A DNA stretch of 64,000 bases, from assembly GCF_900290235.1 (NCBI RefSeq), contig NZ_OLMK01000088.1, positions 1-64,000 on the forward strand, written 5' to 3'. Below are positions 8,213 through 16,850 of the stretch, one piece after another. Source of the DNA: Streptomyces sp. MA5143a (GTDB lineage: Bacteria > Actinomycetota > Actinomycetes > Streptomycetales > Streptomycetaceae). Below the pieces are notes generated by a model. It saw nothing but the letters and a program-made list of their open reading frames with translations. It had not been told where the DNA came from and did not search any database. Every line of letters begins with the position of its first letter. The stretch's first letter is position 1. The position numbers were made by a program, and so were the translations under genes.

Positions 8213-9790
8213 ATGGCCGCCGTCGACATCAGCCCCGCCGCCGCACTGCGCCGCAGAGCCCAGTCCCCCGCCCGTACCGCCGTCCTGTACGAGGGCCGTG
8301 AGATCTCCGCCGGCCGACTCACCGCGACGGTGGACGCGTTCGCCGCCGGTCTGGCCGAGGCCGGTCTGCGCCGGGGCGACCGGATCGCCTACCTCGGCTT
8401 CAACAGCGTGACGTTCTTCGAGACGATGATCGCGGCAGCGCACCTCGGGGCGGTCTTCGTCCCGGTCAACTTCCGGCTCGCCGCCGACGAGGTGCGCCAC
8501 ATCCTCAACGACTGCGGTGCCCACACCCTCGTCGTCGAGGAAGGCCACCGCGAACTCGTCGAGTCGATCGCGCAGGAGGTGCCGGCACGCCGGCACCTCC
8601 TGGTCGACACCGACCCCGCCTGCCCGGCGACCGCCTCCCCCGCCGCGCTCTGGGACCCTCTGTCGTCCTTGCTGGCCCCCGGCCTGGCAGCACGGGAACC
8701 CGTGGCACTGCACGACGACGACCTCGCCATGCTCATGTACACCTCCGGCACCACGGGGCGGCCCAAGGGCGTCATGCTCACCCACGGCAACATCTGGTGG
8801 AACGCGGTCAACGTCGACAGCGTCGTCGACACCCGCGCCGACGACGTCAATCTGGCGATGGCCCCGCTGTTCCACATCGGCGGGCTCAACGCCCTCACCC
8901 TGCGCACCCTCCTGCGGGGCGGCACCGTGGTCCTGCGCCGCGGCTTCGACCCTGCGCAGTGCCTCGACGATCTGGTGCGGCACGGGGTCTCCACCTTCTT
9001 CGCGGTGCCCGCCATGTTCGCGGCGCTCGCCCGTGTTCCCGGCTTCGCCGAGGCCGACCTGAGCGCCCTGCGCTCCGCGATCGTCGCCGGAGCTCCCGTA
9101 CCGCCTCAGCTCATCAGGGACTACGCCGAGCGGGACGTGCTGCTCCAGCAGGCCTGGGGGCTGACCGAGACGGCACCGTTCGCGACCTATCTGCCCGCCG
9201 AGCTGACACTGCGGAAGACGGGGTCGGCGGGCGCACCCATGCCGTACACCGAGATCTGCCTCGTCGACCCCGTCACCGGGATGCGCATCCATGAGGCGGA
9301 CACGAGCGGCGAGATCTGCGTACGCGGCCCGAACGTCACCGTCGGCTACTGGAACAACCCGGACGCCACCCGCGCGGCCATCGACGACGCCGGCTGGTTC
9401 CACAGCGGCGACATAGCGCACCGGGACGAGGACGGCTTCTACTACATCGTCGACCGCCTCCAGGACATGATCATCAGTGGTGGGGAGAACGTGTACCCCG
9501 CCGAGGTGGAGCGCGTCCTCGCCGCCTACCCCGGTGTCCGCGAGGCCGCCGTCATAGGGGTGTCGGACGCGAAGTGGGGCGAGACCGTGCTCGCGGTTCT
9601 CACCTGTGACGCCGGCACGGTGCCCACCGTGGAAGAGGTCCGCGCGTTCGCCGGCGACCACCTGGCCCGCTACAAGCTGCCCACGCGGGTCGTGGTGGCC
9701 GAGCAGCTGCCCCGCAACGCCAGCGGCAAGCTGGTCAAGGGCGAGCTGCGGCGCTGGGTCGAGGAACATCAGCCCGCCGAGACCGTGTGA
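8213..9790 (+). CDS. AMP-forming acyl-CoA synthetase / CoA ligase
   Basis: A 525-residue member of the ANL superfamily. The P-loop motif MYTSGTTGRPKG lies at about residues 174-185, WGLTETAPF at about 314, the YWNNPD and GWFHSGD motifs follow, and the C-terminal GGENVYPAEVE and catalytic PRNASGKLVKGE lysine are intact. It would activate a carboxylic acid to the CoA thioester with ATP. The classic hca/mhp route needs no CoA ligase, so this gene suggests either that a side-chain is processed as a thioester or that a CoA-activated product such as an aliphatic acid from ring cleavage is salvaged. A GGAG site is 8 bases before the ATG. Confidence 0.9.
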   Translation: MAAVDISPAAALRRRAQSPARTAVLYEGREISAGRLTATVDAFAAGLAEAGLRRGDRIAYLGFNSVTFFETMIAAAHLGAVFVPVNFRLAADEVRHILNDCGAHTLVVEEGHRELVESIAQEVPARRHLLVDTDPACPATASPAALWDPLSSLLAPGLAAREPVALHDDDLAMLMYTSGTTGRPKGVMLTHGNIWWNAVNVDSVVDTRADDVNLAMAPLFHIGGLNALTLRTLLRGGTVVLRRGFDPAQCLDDLVRHGVSTFFAVPAMFAALARVPGFAEADLSALRSAIVAGAPVPPQLIRDYAERDVLLQQAWGLTETAPFATYLPAELTLRKTGSAGAPMPYTEICLVDPVTGMRIHEADTSGEICVRGPNVTVGYWNNPDATRAAIDDAGWFHSGDIAHRDEDGFYYIVDRLQDMIISGGENVYPAEVERVLAAYPGVREAAVIGVSDAKWGETVLAVLTCDAGTVPTVEEVRAFAGDHLARYKLPTRVVVAEQLPRNASGKLVKGELRRWVEEHQPAETV

Positions 9791-10317
9791 GCCCCCGCAT
9801 GGCTTCCGCTCTCGACGCCGTGGCGACGCCGGACGGCCTTCGACTCGGGGCGCGGTGGGCCGTTCGCTCCGTCGCCGATCCCCCGTCCGAGCGCCCCCGG
9901 CGCCCCCGGCGTCCCCGTCGTACGTACGTCGTGCGCTCCGCCGAGGGCGGCCCGGAGCTGCTCGTGGACCTGCATCCCGTGGCGGACCATCCGGTGCGCG
10001 CCTGCTACCCGTTCGGCGCGCGGGATCTCGTGGTCGGCCTGGTGCTGCCGGGACCGGATCCGGCCGAGAACGGCCCCGCTCTGGCCGCCCGTCTGCTGCG
10101 CGACCTCGTCCCCGTCCTGTTCGCCCTGTCCCCGCGGTGCCGCCGGGTGGTCGCCGCGCCGGACGAGGACGACACAGCCACGCAACTCGCCCTGGAGGCG
10201 GGCGGGTTCCGGCGGATCGGGGAGGCCGATCTGCCCGGTGACACCGTGGTGCTGTTCGCCGTGGAGCCACCCGCTGTCGCCGGGCTGTCCACGGCTCTGG
10301 ACGACATGCCCCACTGA
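9787..10317 (+). CDS. Hypothetical protein, possible GNAT-like acyltransferase
   Basis: A 176-residue protein I cannot name with certainty. Its GTG start overlaps the CoA-ligase stop (GTGA), so it is translated with that operon. The C-terminal third (RRVVAAPDEDDTATQLALEAGGFRR then DTVVLFAVE) resembles the last helix and strands of GNAT acetyltransferases, in which a GF motif follows the acetyl-CoA-binding helix. The N-terminal 45 residues are Arg/Pro-rich and look disordered. It is the last gene before a strong terminator. An acyltransferase acting on the ligase product is conceivable but unproven. Confidence 0.6.
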   Translation: MSPRMASALDAVATPDGLRLGARWAVRSVADPPSERPRRPRRPRRTYVVRSAEGGPELLVDLHPVADHPVRACYPFGARDLVVGLVLPGPDPAENGPALAARLLRDLVPVLFALSPRCRRVVAAPDEDDTATQLALEAGGFRRIGEADLPGDTVVLFAVEPPAVAGLSTALDDMPH

Positions 10318-10330
10318 CCGCCCCTCGCCG

Positions 10331-10372
10331 CCCGCTGACCCGACCCGCCTTCCGGCAGGCCGGGTCAGCGGG
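10331..10372 (+). terminator. Terminator ending the first catabolic operon
   Basis: A 12-bp perfect stem (10331-10342 with 10361-10372) enclosing an 18-base loop, 13 bases past the stop of the hypothetical gene. It divides the upper-pathway operon from the MDR-mhp operon. Confidence 0.75.
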
Positions 10373-10450
10373 CTGTCCGCACCTCCGGGACCGCCGGGAC
10401 CGTGCGGATCTCGATCGAAGGCGCGGGCACCGTGCGCGTCCGCCCACGGC

Positions 10451-10471
10451 GTGTGCTGCACAGCGGCACAC
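10451..10471 (+). promoter_or_regulatory. Candidate operator of the lower-pathway operon
   Basis: An imperfect inverted repeat GTGTGC...GCACAC. Bases 10451-10469 match 16 of 19 positions with 2644-2662 upstream of the dioxygenase operon. It lies 41 bases before the start of the MDR gene, a plausible place for an activator or repressor. The IclR regulator at 126-980 is the obvious candidate to bind it. Confidence 0.5.
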
Positions 10472-10511
10472 CAGCTATGGATCCGTACCCGGTCGGGGCG
10501 AACGTGAATGC

Positions 10512-11495
10512 GTGCTAGCTGCAACCGCCATCTCCCAGAGTGCCACCGACCCGCTGTCGGGGCTGTGCCTGCGCGACGTACCGAAGCCCGAGCCCGAGCC
10601 CGGCTGGTCCCGCGTCCGCGTCGTGGCCTCGTCACTGAACATGCACGACCTGTGGACGCTGCGAGGCGTGGGCCATCCCCCCGACCGCCTCCCGATCGTC
10701 CTCGGCTGCGACGCCGCCGGCTACGACGAGGACGGCAACGAGGTCATCGTCCACCCGGTGATCGGCGACCCGGACGCCGGACGCGGCGACGAGACCCTCG
10801 ACCCGAACCGTGCTCTGCTGTCCGAACGGCACAACGGCGCCTTCGCGGAGTATCTCGTCGTCCCGACCCGCAATCTGGTGCCGAAGCCGGCCTGGCTGTC
10901 CTTCGACGAGGCCGCCTGCCTGCCCGTCGCCTGGACCACGGCCTACCGCATGCTGTTCACCCAGGCGCGCATCACCGCGGGCGACCGGGTGCTCGTGCAG
11001 GGCGCGGGCGGCGGCGTGGCCTCCGCCGCGATCAAGCTGGCGGTGGCCGCCGGGGCCGTCGTCTACGCCACCAGCCGCAGCGAGACCAAGCGCGCCGAGG
11101 CCCTGTCGTGGGGCGCCCGTGCGGTCGTGCCCAGCGGTGAGCGACTGCCTGAGCGCGTCGACGTCGTCATCGAGACCGTCGGGGAGGCGACCTGGTCGCA
11201 CTCCCTGAAGTCGCTGCGGCCGGGCGGCACGGTCGTCATCGCCGGTGCGACGAGCGGCACCAACCCGCCCGCGGACCTGGGCCGGATCTTCTACCTCCAG
11301 CAGCGCGTGATCGGCTCCACCGGCTGCACCCGCGCCGAGTTGGTCTCGATGCTGCGGATGCTCGACGCCACCGGCGCCCGTCCGGTGATCGACCGGGCTC
11401 TGCCGCTGTCCGACATCCACAAGGGCTTCCAGCTCATGATCGACGGCGGGCTGACCGGAAAGCTCGTCATCCACCCGCCGGCTCTCCGCCAGTAA
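10512..11495 (+). CDS. Zinc-type alcohol dehydrogenase / quinone oxidoreductase (MDR family)
   Basis: A 327-residue medium-chain dehydrogenase. An N-terminal GroES-like domain (LGCDAAGY, then a long EVIVHPV loop) is followed by a Rossmann domain with VQGAGGGVASAAIKLA around residue 165. The start is a GTG; no strong Shine-Dalgarno is seen, so the exact start is uncertain. It heads the second operon, 13 bases before mhpB. MDR enzymes are not part of the textbook mhp pathway; here it may oxidise an alcohol or reduce an enone on the way into or out of the ring-cleavage route. Confidence 0.85.
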   Translation: MLAATAISQSATDPLSGLCLRDVPKPEPEPGWSRVRVVASSLNMHDLWTLRGVGHPPDRLPIVLGCDAAGYDEDGNEVIVHPVIGDPDAGRGDETLDPNRALLSERHNGAFAEYLVVPTRNLVPKPAWLSFDEAACLPVAWTTAYRMLFTQARITAGDRVLVQGAGGGVASAAIKLAVAAGAVVYATSRSETKRAEALSWGARAVVPSGERLPERVDVVIETVGEATWSHSLKSLRPGGTVVIAGATSGTNPPADLGRIFYLQQRVIGSTGCTRAELVSMLRMLDATGARPVIDRALPLSDIHKGFQLMIDGGLTGKLVIHPPALRQ

Positions 11496-11508
11496 GGAAC
11501 GACCGACC

Positions 11509-12447
11509 ATGACCGCAGCAGCCGTGGGGCTGTCCCACTCACCCCTCATCGGCAGGAACGACCCGGATGCCGATGTCCTGGCCCGTGTCGACCGGGCCGT
11601 CGCGGGCGCGCGGGAGTTCGTCCGCGCCTTCGACCCGGACCTCGTGGTGCTGTACGCGCCCGACCACTACAACGGGTTCTTCTACAAGGAGATGCCGCCG
11701 TTCTGCCTGGCGACCGAGGCCCACGCGGTGGGCGACTTCGGTTCTCAGGCGGGCCCGTTGTCGGTCGACACGGGCGCGGCCAAGGCCCTGGCGCAGGGTG
11801 TCCTCGACCGGGGCGTCGACCTCACCGTGTCCGCCCGGATGACCGTCGACCACGGGTTCGCGCAGCCTCTGGAGGTGCTTTTCGGCGGCATCGACCGGGT
11901 GCCCGTGGTGCCGGTCTTCGTCAACGGGGTGGCCACCCCGCTGTGTCCCGTGACCCGTATCAGGGCCCTGGGGACGGCGGTGGGCGAGGCCGCCGCGGCA
12001 CTCGACCGGCGCGTGCTGTTCCTCGCCTCGGGCGGTCTCTCGCACGACCCGCCCGTCCCGGTCCTGGAGGGCGCACCGCCGCGGGTCGCCGACGCGCTCA
12101 TCGAGGGCCGTCCGCCGACGCCCGAGCAGCGCGCCAGGGGCGAACAGCGCGTGGTCGAGGCGGGACGCGAGTACGCCGCCGGGTCGACCGCGATGGTCCC
12201 GATCAACCCCGCGTGGGACAACCGCCTCCTCGACCACCTGGAGCGCGGCGAGCTCACGGAGTTCGACGCGTGGACGGTGGAGTGGATGGCCAAGGAGGGT
12301 GGCGGCTCGGCGCACGAGGTCCGCGCCTGGATCGCGGCCTTCGCCTCTCTCGCGGCGACCGGTCCGTACGACATGACGTCCCGTTTCTACGAGGCGATCC
12401 CCGCGTGGATCGCCGGGTTCGCCGTCGCGACGGCACAGGGGCGGTGA
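11509..12447 (+). CDS. mhpB: 2,3-Dihydroxyphenylpropionate/2,3-dihydroxycinnamate 1,2-dioxygenase (extradiol)
   Basis: A 312-residue class III (LigB-type) extradiol ring-cleavage dioxygenase. Near-diagnostic MhpB segments are present: LSHSPLIG at the N-terminus, LYAPDHYNGFFYKEMPPFC around residues 46-64, the MTVDHGFAQPLEVLF histidine region, and ASGGLSHDPPVPV. The enzyme opens a 2,3-dihydroxyaryl propionate or cinnamate ring beside the hydroxyls, using Fe(II). It starts 13 bases after the MDR gene and precedes mhpD with a short overlap. This gene is the best clue that the island handles phenylpropanoid acids. Confidence 0.93.
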   Translation: MTAAAVGLSHSPLIGRNDPDADVLARVDRAVAGAREFVRAFDPDLVVLYAPDHYNGFFYKEMPPFCLATEAHAVGDFGSQAGPLSVDTGAAKALAQGVLDRGVDLTVSARMTVDHGFAQPLEVLFGGIDRVPVVPVFVNGVATPLCPVTRIRALGTAVGEAAAALDRRVLFLASGGLSHDPPVPVLEGAPPRVADALIEGRPPTPEQRARGEQRVVEAGREYAAGSTAMVPINPAWDNRLLDHLERGELTEFDAWTVEWMAKEGGGSAHEVRAWIAAFASLAATGPYDMTSRFYEAIPAWIAGFAVATAQGR

Positions 12448-12452
12448 ACCAC

Positions 12453-13265
12453 ATGACACACGCACAGGCAGGTACGGACGTCGTGGCACAGGCCGTCGCC
12501 CGGCTCACCGCCGCCCTCGACGAGGGCCGTCCCGTCGCCCCCGTCCGGGATCTGATCGGCGAGCACGACCTGGCCGCCGCCTACGCCGTGCAGCGGGAGC
12601 TGACCCGTCGGCGACTGGACGGCGGGGCGGTCGTGGTGGGCCGGAAGATCGGGCTGACCTCGCCCGCCGTCCAGCGGCAACTGGGCGTCGACCAGCCCGA
12701 CTTCGGGGTGCTCTTCGACGACATGGACGTGTCGGCCGAGGCCGAGGTGCCCTCCGAGCGGCTGCTCCAGCCCAAGGCCGAGGCCGAGATCGCCTTCGTG
12801 CTCAAGGAGGACCTGACCGACGGGGACATGGACGCGGCCCGTGTGCGGTCCGCGGTCGACTACGCGGTCGCCGCGCTGGAGATCGTGGACAGCCGTATCG
12901 CCTCCTGGGACATCCGCCTCACCGACACGGTCGCGGACAACGCCTCCAGCGGACTGTTCGTCCTCGCGGACCGCCGGCTCGGCCTCGACGAGTTCGAGCC
13001 GCGCGACACCACCATGCGGCTGTACGCGGACGATGTGCCGGTCTCCGAGGGGAGCGGCGCCGCCTGCCTGGGCGACCCGCTCAACGCCCTTGCCTGGCTG
13101 GCCCGTACGGCGCTGGAGTTCGGGGATCCCCTGCGCGCCGGCCAGGTCGTTCTGTCGGGCGCGCTGGGCCCCATGGTCCCGGCCCCGCCCGGCACCCGGA
13201 TCCGGGCCGAGATCAGCTCGCTGGGCGAGGTCACCGCCGTATTCTCCGAGAAGAGAGACGCATGA
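12453..13265 (+). CDS. mhpD: 2-Keto-4-pentenoate hydratase
   Basis: A 270-residue hydratase of the MhpD/DmpE/FAH-related family that adds water to 2-hydroxypenta-2,4-dienoate to give 4-hydroxy-2-oxovalerate. Recognisable segments are GRKIGLTSPAVQRQLGVDQPDFG, the metal-site region QPKAEAEIAFVL, and the EIVDSRI motif. The ATG at 12453 is preceded by GGTGA 5 bases upstream; a GTG at 12444 overlapping the mhpB stop is equally usable. Its last codons overlap the mhpF start (ATGA). Confidence 0.92.
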   Translation: MTHAQAGTDVVAQAVARLTAALDEGRPVAPVRDLIGEHDLAAAYAVQRELTRRRLDGGAVVVGRKIGLTSPAVQRQLGVDQPDFGVLFDDMDVSAEAEVPSERLLQPKAEAEIAFVLKEDLTDGDMDAARVRSAVDYAVAALEIVDSRIASWDIRLTDTVADNASSGLFVLADRRLGLDEFEPRDTTMRLYADDVPVSEGSGAACLGDPLNALAWLARTALEFGDPLRAGQVVLSGALGPMVPAPPGTRIRAEISSLGEVTAVFSEKRDA

Positions 13266-14218
13266 CGAAGACGAAGGTCGCCATCATCGGGTCGGGCAAC
13301 ATCGGCACCGACCTGATGATCAAGGTACTGCGCCTGTCGGACACCCTGGAGATGGGTGCCATGGTCGGCATCGACCCGGCCTCCGACGGTCTCGCCCGCG
13401 CCGCACGGCTCGGCATCCCGACCACGCACGAGGGCGTCGACGGTCTGATCGCGCTCCCCCACTTCGACGAGATCGGCGTCGTCTTCGACGCGACCTCCGC
13501 CAAGGCCCACCTCGCGAACGCCGCGAAGCTCGCCCCGTACGGGAAGCGGCTCATCGACCTCACCCCTGCGGCGATCGGTCCGTTCGTGGTCCCACCGGTC
13601 AACCTGGACGCGCACCTGGAGCTGGGGGCCGACAACCTCAACATGGTCACCTGCGGCGGTCAGGCAACGATTCCGATGGTCGCGGCCGTCTCCGCGGTGA
13701 CCCCCGTCCACTACGCGGAGATCGTGGCCTCCATCGCCTCCAGGTCGGCGGGGCCGGGCACCCGCGCCAACATCGACGAGTTCACCGAGACGACCTCCCA
13801 GGCCATCGAGTCCGTCGGCGGCGCCGCCCGCGGCAAGGCGGTCATCATCCTGAACCCGGCGGAGCCACCGCTGATCATGCGGGACACCGTGTTCTGCCTG
13901 ACCGGCGACGTCGACCACGACGCCGTACGCGCCTCGGTGGCGGCCATGGCCGAGCGGGTCGCGCGGTACGTGCCCGGCTACCGCCTCAAGCAGGAGGTGC
14001 AGTTCACTCCGGTCCCCGCGGGTGAACCCGTGCACACCCTGGTGCCGGACGGGGCGGGCCCGGTCAGCACCAAGGTGTCCGTGTTCCTCGAAGTGGAGGG
14101 CGCCGCCCACTATCTGCCCGCGTACGCCGGGAACCTGGACATCATGACGTCGGCCGCTCTGCGGGTCGCCGAGTCGATCGCCGAGCGCACCACGGCCCTC
14201 ACGGAGGCAACCCGATGA
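13262..14218 (+). CDS. mhpF: Acetaldehyde dehydrogenase (acylating)
   Basis: A 318-residue NAD- and CoA-dependent enzyme that converts acetaldehyde to acetyl-CoA. The N-terminal Rossmann motif IIGSGNIGTDLM starts at residue 8. The catalytic cysteine lies in NMVTCGGQATIPM (about residue 131), and MRDTVFC is also typical of the MhpF/BphJ family. It works as a complex with the aldolase encoded immediately downstream, channelling acetaldehyde between the two; the ATGA overlap fits equal synthesis. Confidence 0.95.
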   Translation: MTKTKVAIIGSGNIGTDLMIKVLRLSDTLEMGAMVGIDPASDGLARAARLGIPTTHEGVDGLIALPHFDEIGVVFDATSAKAHLANAAKLAPYGKRLIDLTPAAIGPFVVPPVNLDAHLELGADNLNMVTCGGQATIPMVAAVSAVTPVHYAEIVASIASRSAGPGTRANIDEFTETTSQAIESVGGAARGKAVIILNPAEPPLIMRDTVFCLTGDVDHDAVRASVAAMAERVARYVPGYRLKQEVQFTPVPAGEPVHTLVPDGAGPVSTKVSVFLEVEGAAHYLPAYAGNLDIMTSAALRVAESIAERTTALTEATR

Positions 14219-15315
14219 CGAGCGAAGCGACGACCAGCGGAACGCCGGCCGGCGGAGCGCCGGTCGCCGAGGACGCGACGCCCCTCGTGGACCGGAAGCT
14301 GTACATCCAGGACGTCACGCTGCGGGACGGCATGCACGCCATCCGGCACCGTATCGACCCTGCCGACGTGGGCCGTATCACGGCCGCGCTCGACGCGGCC
14401 GGGGTCGACGCCATCGAGGTCGCCCATGGCGACGGCCTGGCGGGCGGCTCGCTGAACTACGGCCCCGGCAGCCACACCGACTGGGAGTGGATCGAGGCCG
14501 CGGCCGACAACATCCGCACCGCGGTCCTCACCACGCTCCTCCTGCCCGGCATCGGCACCATCGCGGAACTGGAGCGTGCGTACGCGCTGGGTGTCCGCTC
14601 GGTGCGCGTGGCGACCCACTGCACCGAGGCCGACATCGCCGCCCAGCACATCGCCAAGGCCCGCGAGCTGGGGATGGACGTCGCCGGGTTCCTGATGATG
14701 AGCCATATGGCCCCGGCCGCCGAACTGGCCGCGCAGGCCCGGCTGATGGAGTCCTACGGCGCCACGTGCGTGTACGTCACGGACTCGGGTGGCCGGCTCA
14801 CCCTGGACGGGATGCGCGAGCGCGTCCGCGCCTACCGCGACGTACTGGACGCGGCCACCGAGATCGGTGTGCACGCGCACGAGAACCTGTCCCTGTCCGT
14901 CGCCAACAGCGTCGTCGCCGTGGAGGAGGGCGTCACCCGGGTGGACGCCTCCCTCGCCGGTCAGGGCGCGGGGGCGGGAAACTGCCCGATCGAGGCGTTC
15001 GTCGCCGTGGCGAACCTACAGGGCTGGAAGCACGGCTGCGATCTGTTCGCCCTGCAGGACGCGGCGGACGACCTGGTCCGGCCGTTGCGCGACCGCCCCG
15101 TGACGGTCGACCGCGAGACGCTGACGCTCGGCTACGCGGGCGTGTACTCGTCGTTCCTGCGGCACGCGGAGGTCGCCGCCACCCGCTACGGGGTCGACGC
15201 CCGCACGCTCCTGCTGGAGGTCGGCCGTCGGGGCCTCGTCGGCGGCCAGGAGGACATGATCGTGGACATCGCGCTCGATCTGGCGTCGGCCGGGGGTACG
15301 ACCGCCCGCCACTGA
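14215..15315 (+). CDS. mhpE: 4-Hydroxy-2-oxovalerate aldolase
   Basis: A 366-residue class II pyruvate aldolase (HMGL-like TIM barrel with a C-terminal communication domain) that yields pyruvate and acetaldehyde. The N-terminal DVTLRDGMHA motif supplies the catalytic Arg-Asp pair. The metal-binding histidines are in the GVHAHENLSLSVANS stretch, and GQGAGAGNCPIEAFVAV is the conserved glycine-rich turn. It begins with an overlap of four bases on mhpF and is the last gene of the operon. A 22-residue N-terminal extension rich in Thr/Gly/Ala precedes the conserved core. Confidence 0.95.
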   Translation: MTSEATTSGTPAGGAPVAEDATPLVDRKLYIQDVTLRDGMHAIRHRIDPADVGRITAALDAAGVDAIEVAHGDGLAGGSLNYGPGSHTDWEWIEAAADNIRTAVLTTLLLPGIGTIAELERAYALGVRSVRVATHCTEADIAAQHIAKARELGMDVAGFLMMSHMAPAAELAAQARLMESYGATCVYVTDSGGRLTLDGMRERVRAYRDVLDAATEIGVHAHENLSLSVANSVVAVEEGVTRVDASLAGQGAGAGNCPIEAFVAVANLQGWKHGCDLFALQDAADDLVRPLRDRPVTVDRETLTLGYAGVYSSFLRHAEVAATRYGVDARTLLLEVGRRGLVGGQEDMIVDIALDLASAGGTTARH

Positions 15316-15595
15316 CGGCGCGCGCCGGCGGGGGCCACCGGTCGGCGACCGCGACGACGGGAATGCCGGGCACTCCGACGGATCACTCTGCGTGTCTGCC
15401 AGTGAGCGGCAATCCCGGTGCCGCTGTTCGTCCGGCGGCGGCAACTGCCCGCGTGTCGCCTGGTTCCCTAGCCTGTTCATGGGGCCACGGCGGCCCGTCC
15501 CCTTCTGTTGCCGCCACTCCGCGTGCCACACCACCGGCGTTGCGCCGAGGCACGGGTCGGTCTCCCGCCACCAGGTTCCCCGGAAAGGACCCTTC

Positions 15596-16792
15596 ATGGC
15601 CGATGCCTCTGTTCTGGCAGCCTCCGAGCAGTCTCTGGAGGACGAGTTCTTCAATCCGCTCTCCGCCGAGATGATCGCCGACCCGTACCCCGTGTACCGC
15701 CGGCTCCGGGAGCAGGCTCCGGTGTACTGGCACCAGCAGCTGGGGGCCTGGCTGCTGACCCGGTTCACGGACTGCCAGGCGGTGCTGCGTGACTCCGAAC
15801 GGTTCGCGGCGGACTTCCGCCGGGTGGGGATTCCCACGCCCGAGACCCTGCTCAGTCTCCAGACCCTCGACCCGCCGGCGCACACGCCGCTGCGCCACCT
15901 CGGCCTCGGCGCCCTGCGTTCCCTGGACGTCGACGCGCTCACGGCCGAGCTCCTGGCACGGGCGGAAGCCGACCTGGCCGCACTGGCCGGGCGGGGCGAG
16001 TTCGACTTCGTCCGGGACTTCACCGACTCGTTCACGCTGACCGCCATGACCTCGTTGCTCGGGGTTCCCGGACCCGCGGAGGACGACACGTTCCATCGGC
16101 TCAACGCGGATCTCGACCGCAGCATGGACTCCGGTCTCGACCCCGACGCGGAAGCCGCGGGTATCCGGGCGCGCGAACGGTTCAACGCACTGGTGGAGTC
16201 GTGGCTCGCGCACCCGCCGAAGCACGGTGTCATCGCCCATCTGGTCGAGCACGAAGCGGAAGGAGGGGTCTCCCGGGATGTGCTGGTGAACTCGGTCCGG
16301 GCCTTCTTCCACGCCGGCTTCGAGGTACCCAGCCGGTTCCTGTCCAACGCGATCGCCGCGCTTCTGGACCACCCCGACGCGTTCGCCGCGCTGCGGGAGG
16401 GCGCCCCGACGGGACCGGCGATCGAGGAACTGATCCGTTTCAGCGGTCCGGTGCAGGCCCTGAGCCGGGCCTGCACCGAGGACACCTCGATCGGTGGGAA
16501 GACCGTACGCCGCGGTGAGATCGTCGTGGCACTCATCGGCGCGGCGAACCGGGATCCCGCGCAGTTCTCCGACCCGGATGCGATCCGCGTCGACCGGGAC
16601 CCCAATCCGCACCTGGGCTTCGGCCGTGGGTCGCATTCCTGTCTGGGGTCCGTGATCGGCCGGGCCGAGGCCTCCGCGGTGATGTCGGCGGTGGTCCGTC
16701 ACCTGCCGTCGCTGCGCCGCAGCGGCCCCGCGGTGCCTCGCCCCAATGCCACGCTACGCGGCCTTCGCAGCCTTCCGGTGGCGGTGAACTGA
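15596..16792 (+). CDS. Cytochrome P450, candidate peptide-crosslinking enzyme
   Basis: A 398-residue bacterial soluble P450. The heme-binding loop FGRGSHSCLG places the thiolate at C349, and the K-helix ExxR is E278-L-I-R281. The I-helix reads HAGFEVPSRF (about 239-248): the usual acid-Thr pair of AGxDT is missing, as in some P450s that couple aromatic side chains or rely on substrate-assisted catalysis. The ATG follows GGAAAGGA by 7 bases. It starts 280 bases after mhpE and precedes a C-methyltransferase by 58 bases. Because a biarylitide-type precursor pentapeptide (MRYLH) is encoded at 20499-20516, this P450 is the candidate Tyr-His crosslinking enzyme; direct homology to BytO or P450Blt could not be tested here. 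Confidence 0.9.
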   Translation: MADASVLAASEQSLEDEFFNPLSAEMIADPYPVYRRLREQAPVYWHQQLGAWLLTRFTDCQAVLRDSERFAADFRRVGIPTPETLLSLQTLDPPAHTPLRHLGLGALRSLDVDALTAELLARAEADLAALAGRGEFDFVRDFTDSFTLTAMTSLLGVPGPAEDDTFHRLNADLDRSMDSGLDPDAEAAGIRARERFNALVESWLAHPPKHGVIAHLVEHEAEGGVSRDVLVNSVRAFFHAGFEVPSRFLSNAIAALLDHPDAFAALREGAPTGPAIEELIRFSGPVQALSRACTEDTSIGGKTVRRGEIVVALIGAANRDPAQFSDPDAIRVDRDPNPHLGFGRGSHSCLGSVIGRAEASAVMSAVVRHLPSLRRSGPAVPRPNATLRGLRSLPVAVN

Positions 16793-16850
16793 CCGTTCGC
16801 CACGGCATCCAGCACGTCCTTCAGCATCCGAACGAGGAGAGGCCCACGAC

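Noticed and set aside
6317..10471. A 1,384-codon reverse-strand open frame opposite the catabolic operon
   Set aside because: It lies antisense to five well-supported enzymes, has repetitive Gly/Asp/Arg composition and no domain; long reverse frames arise from third-position GC bias.
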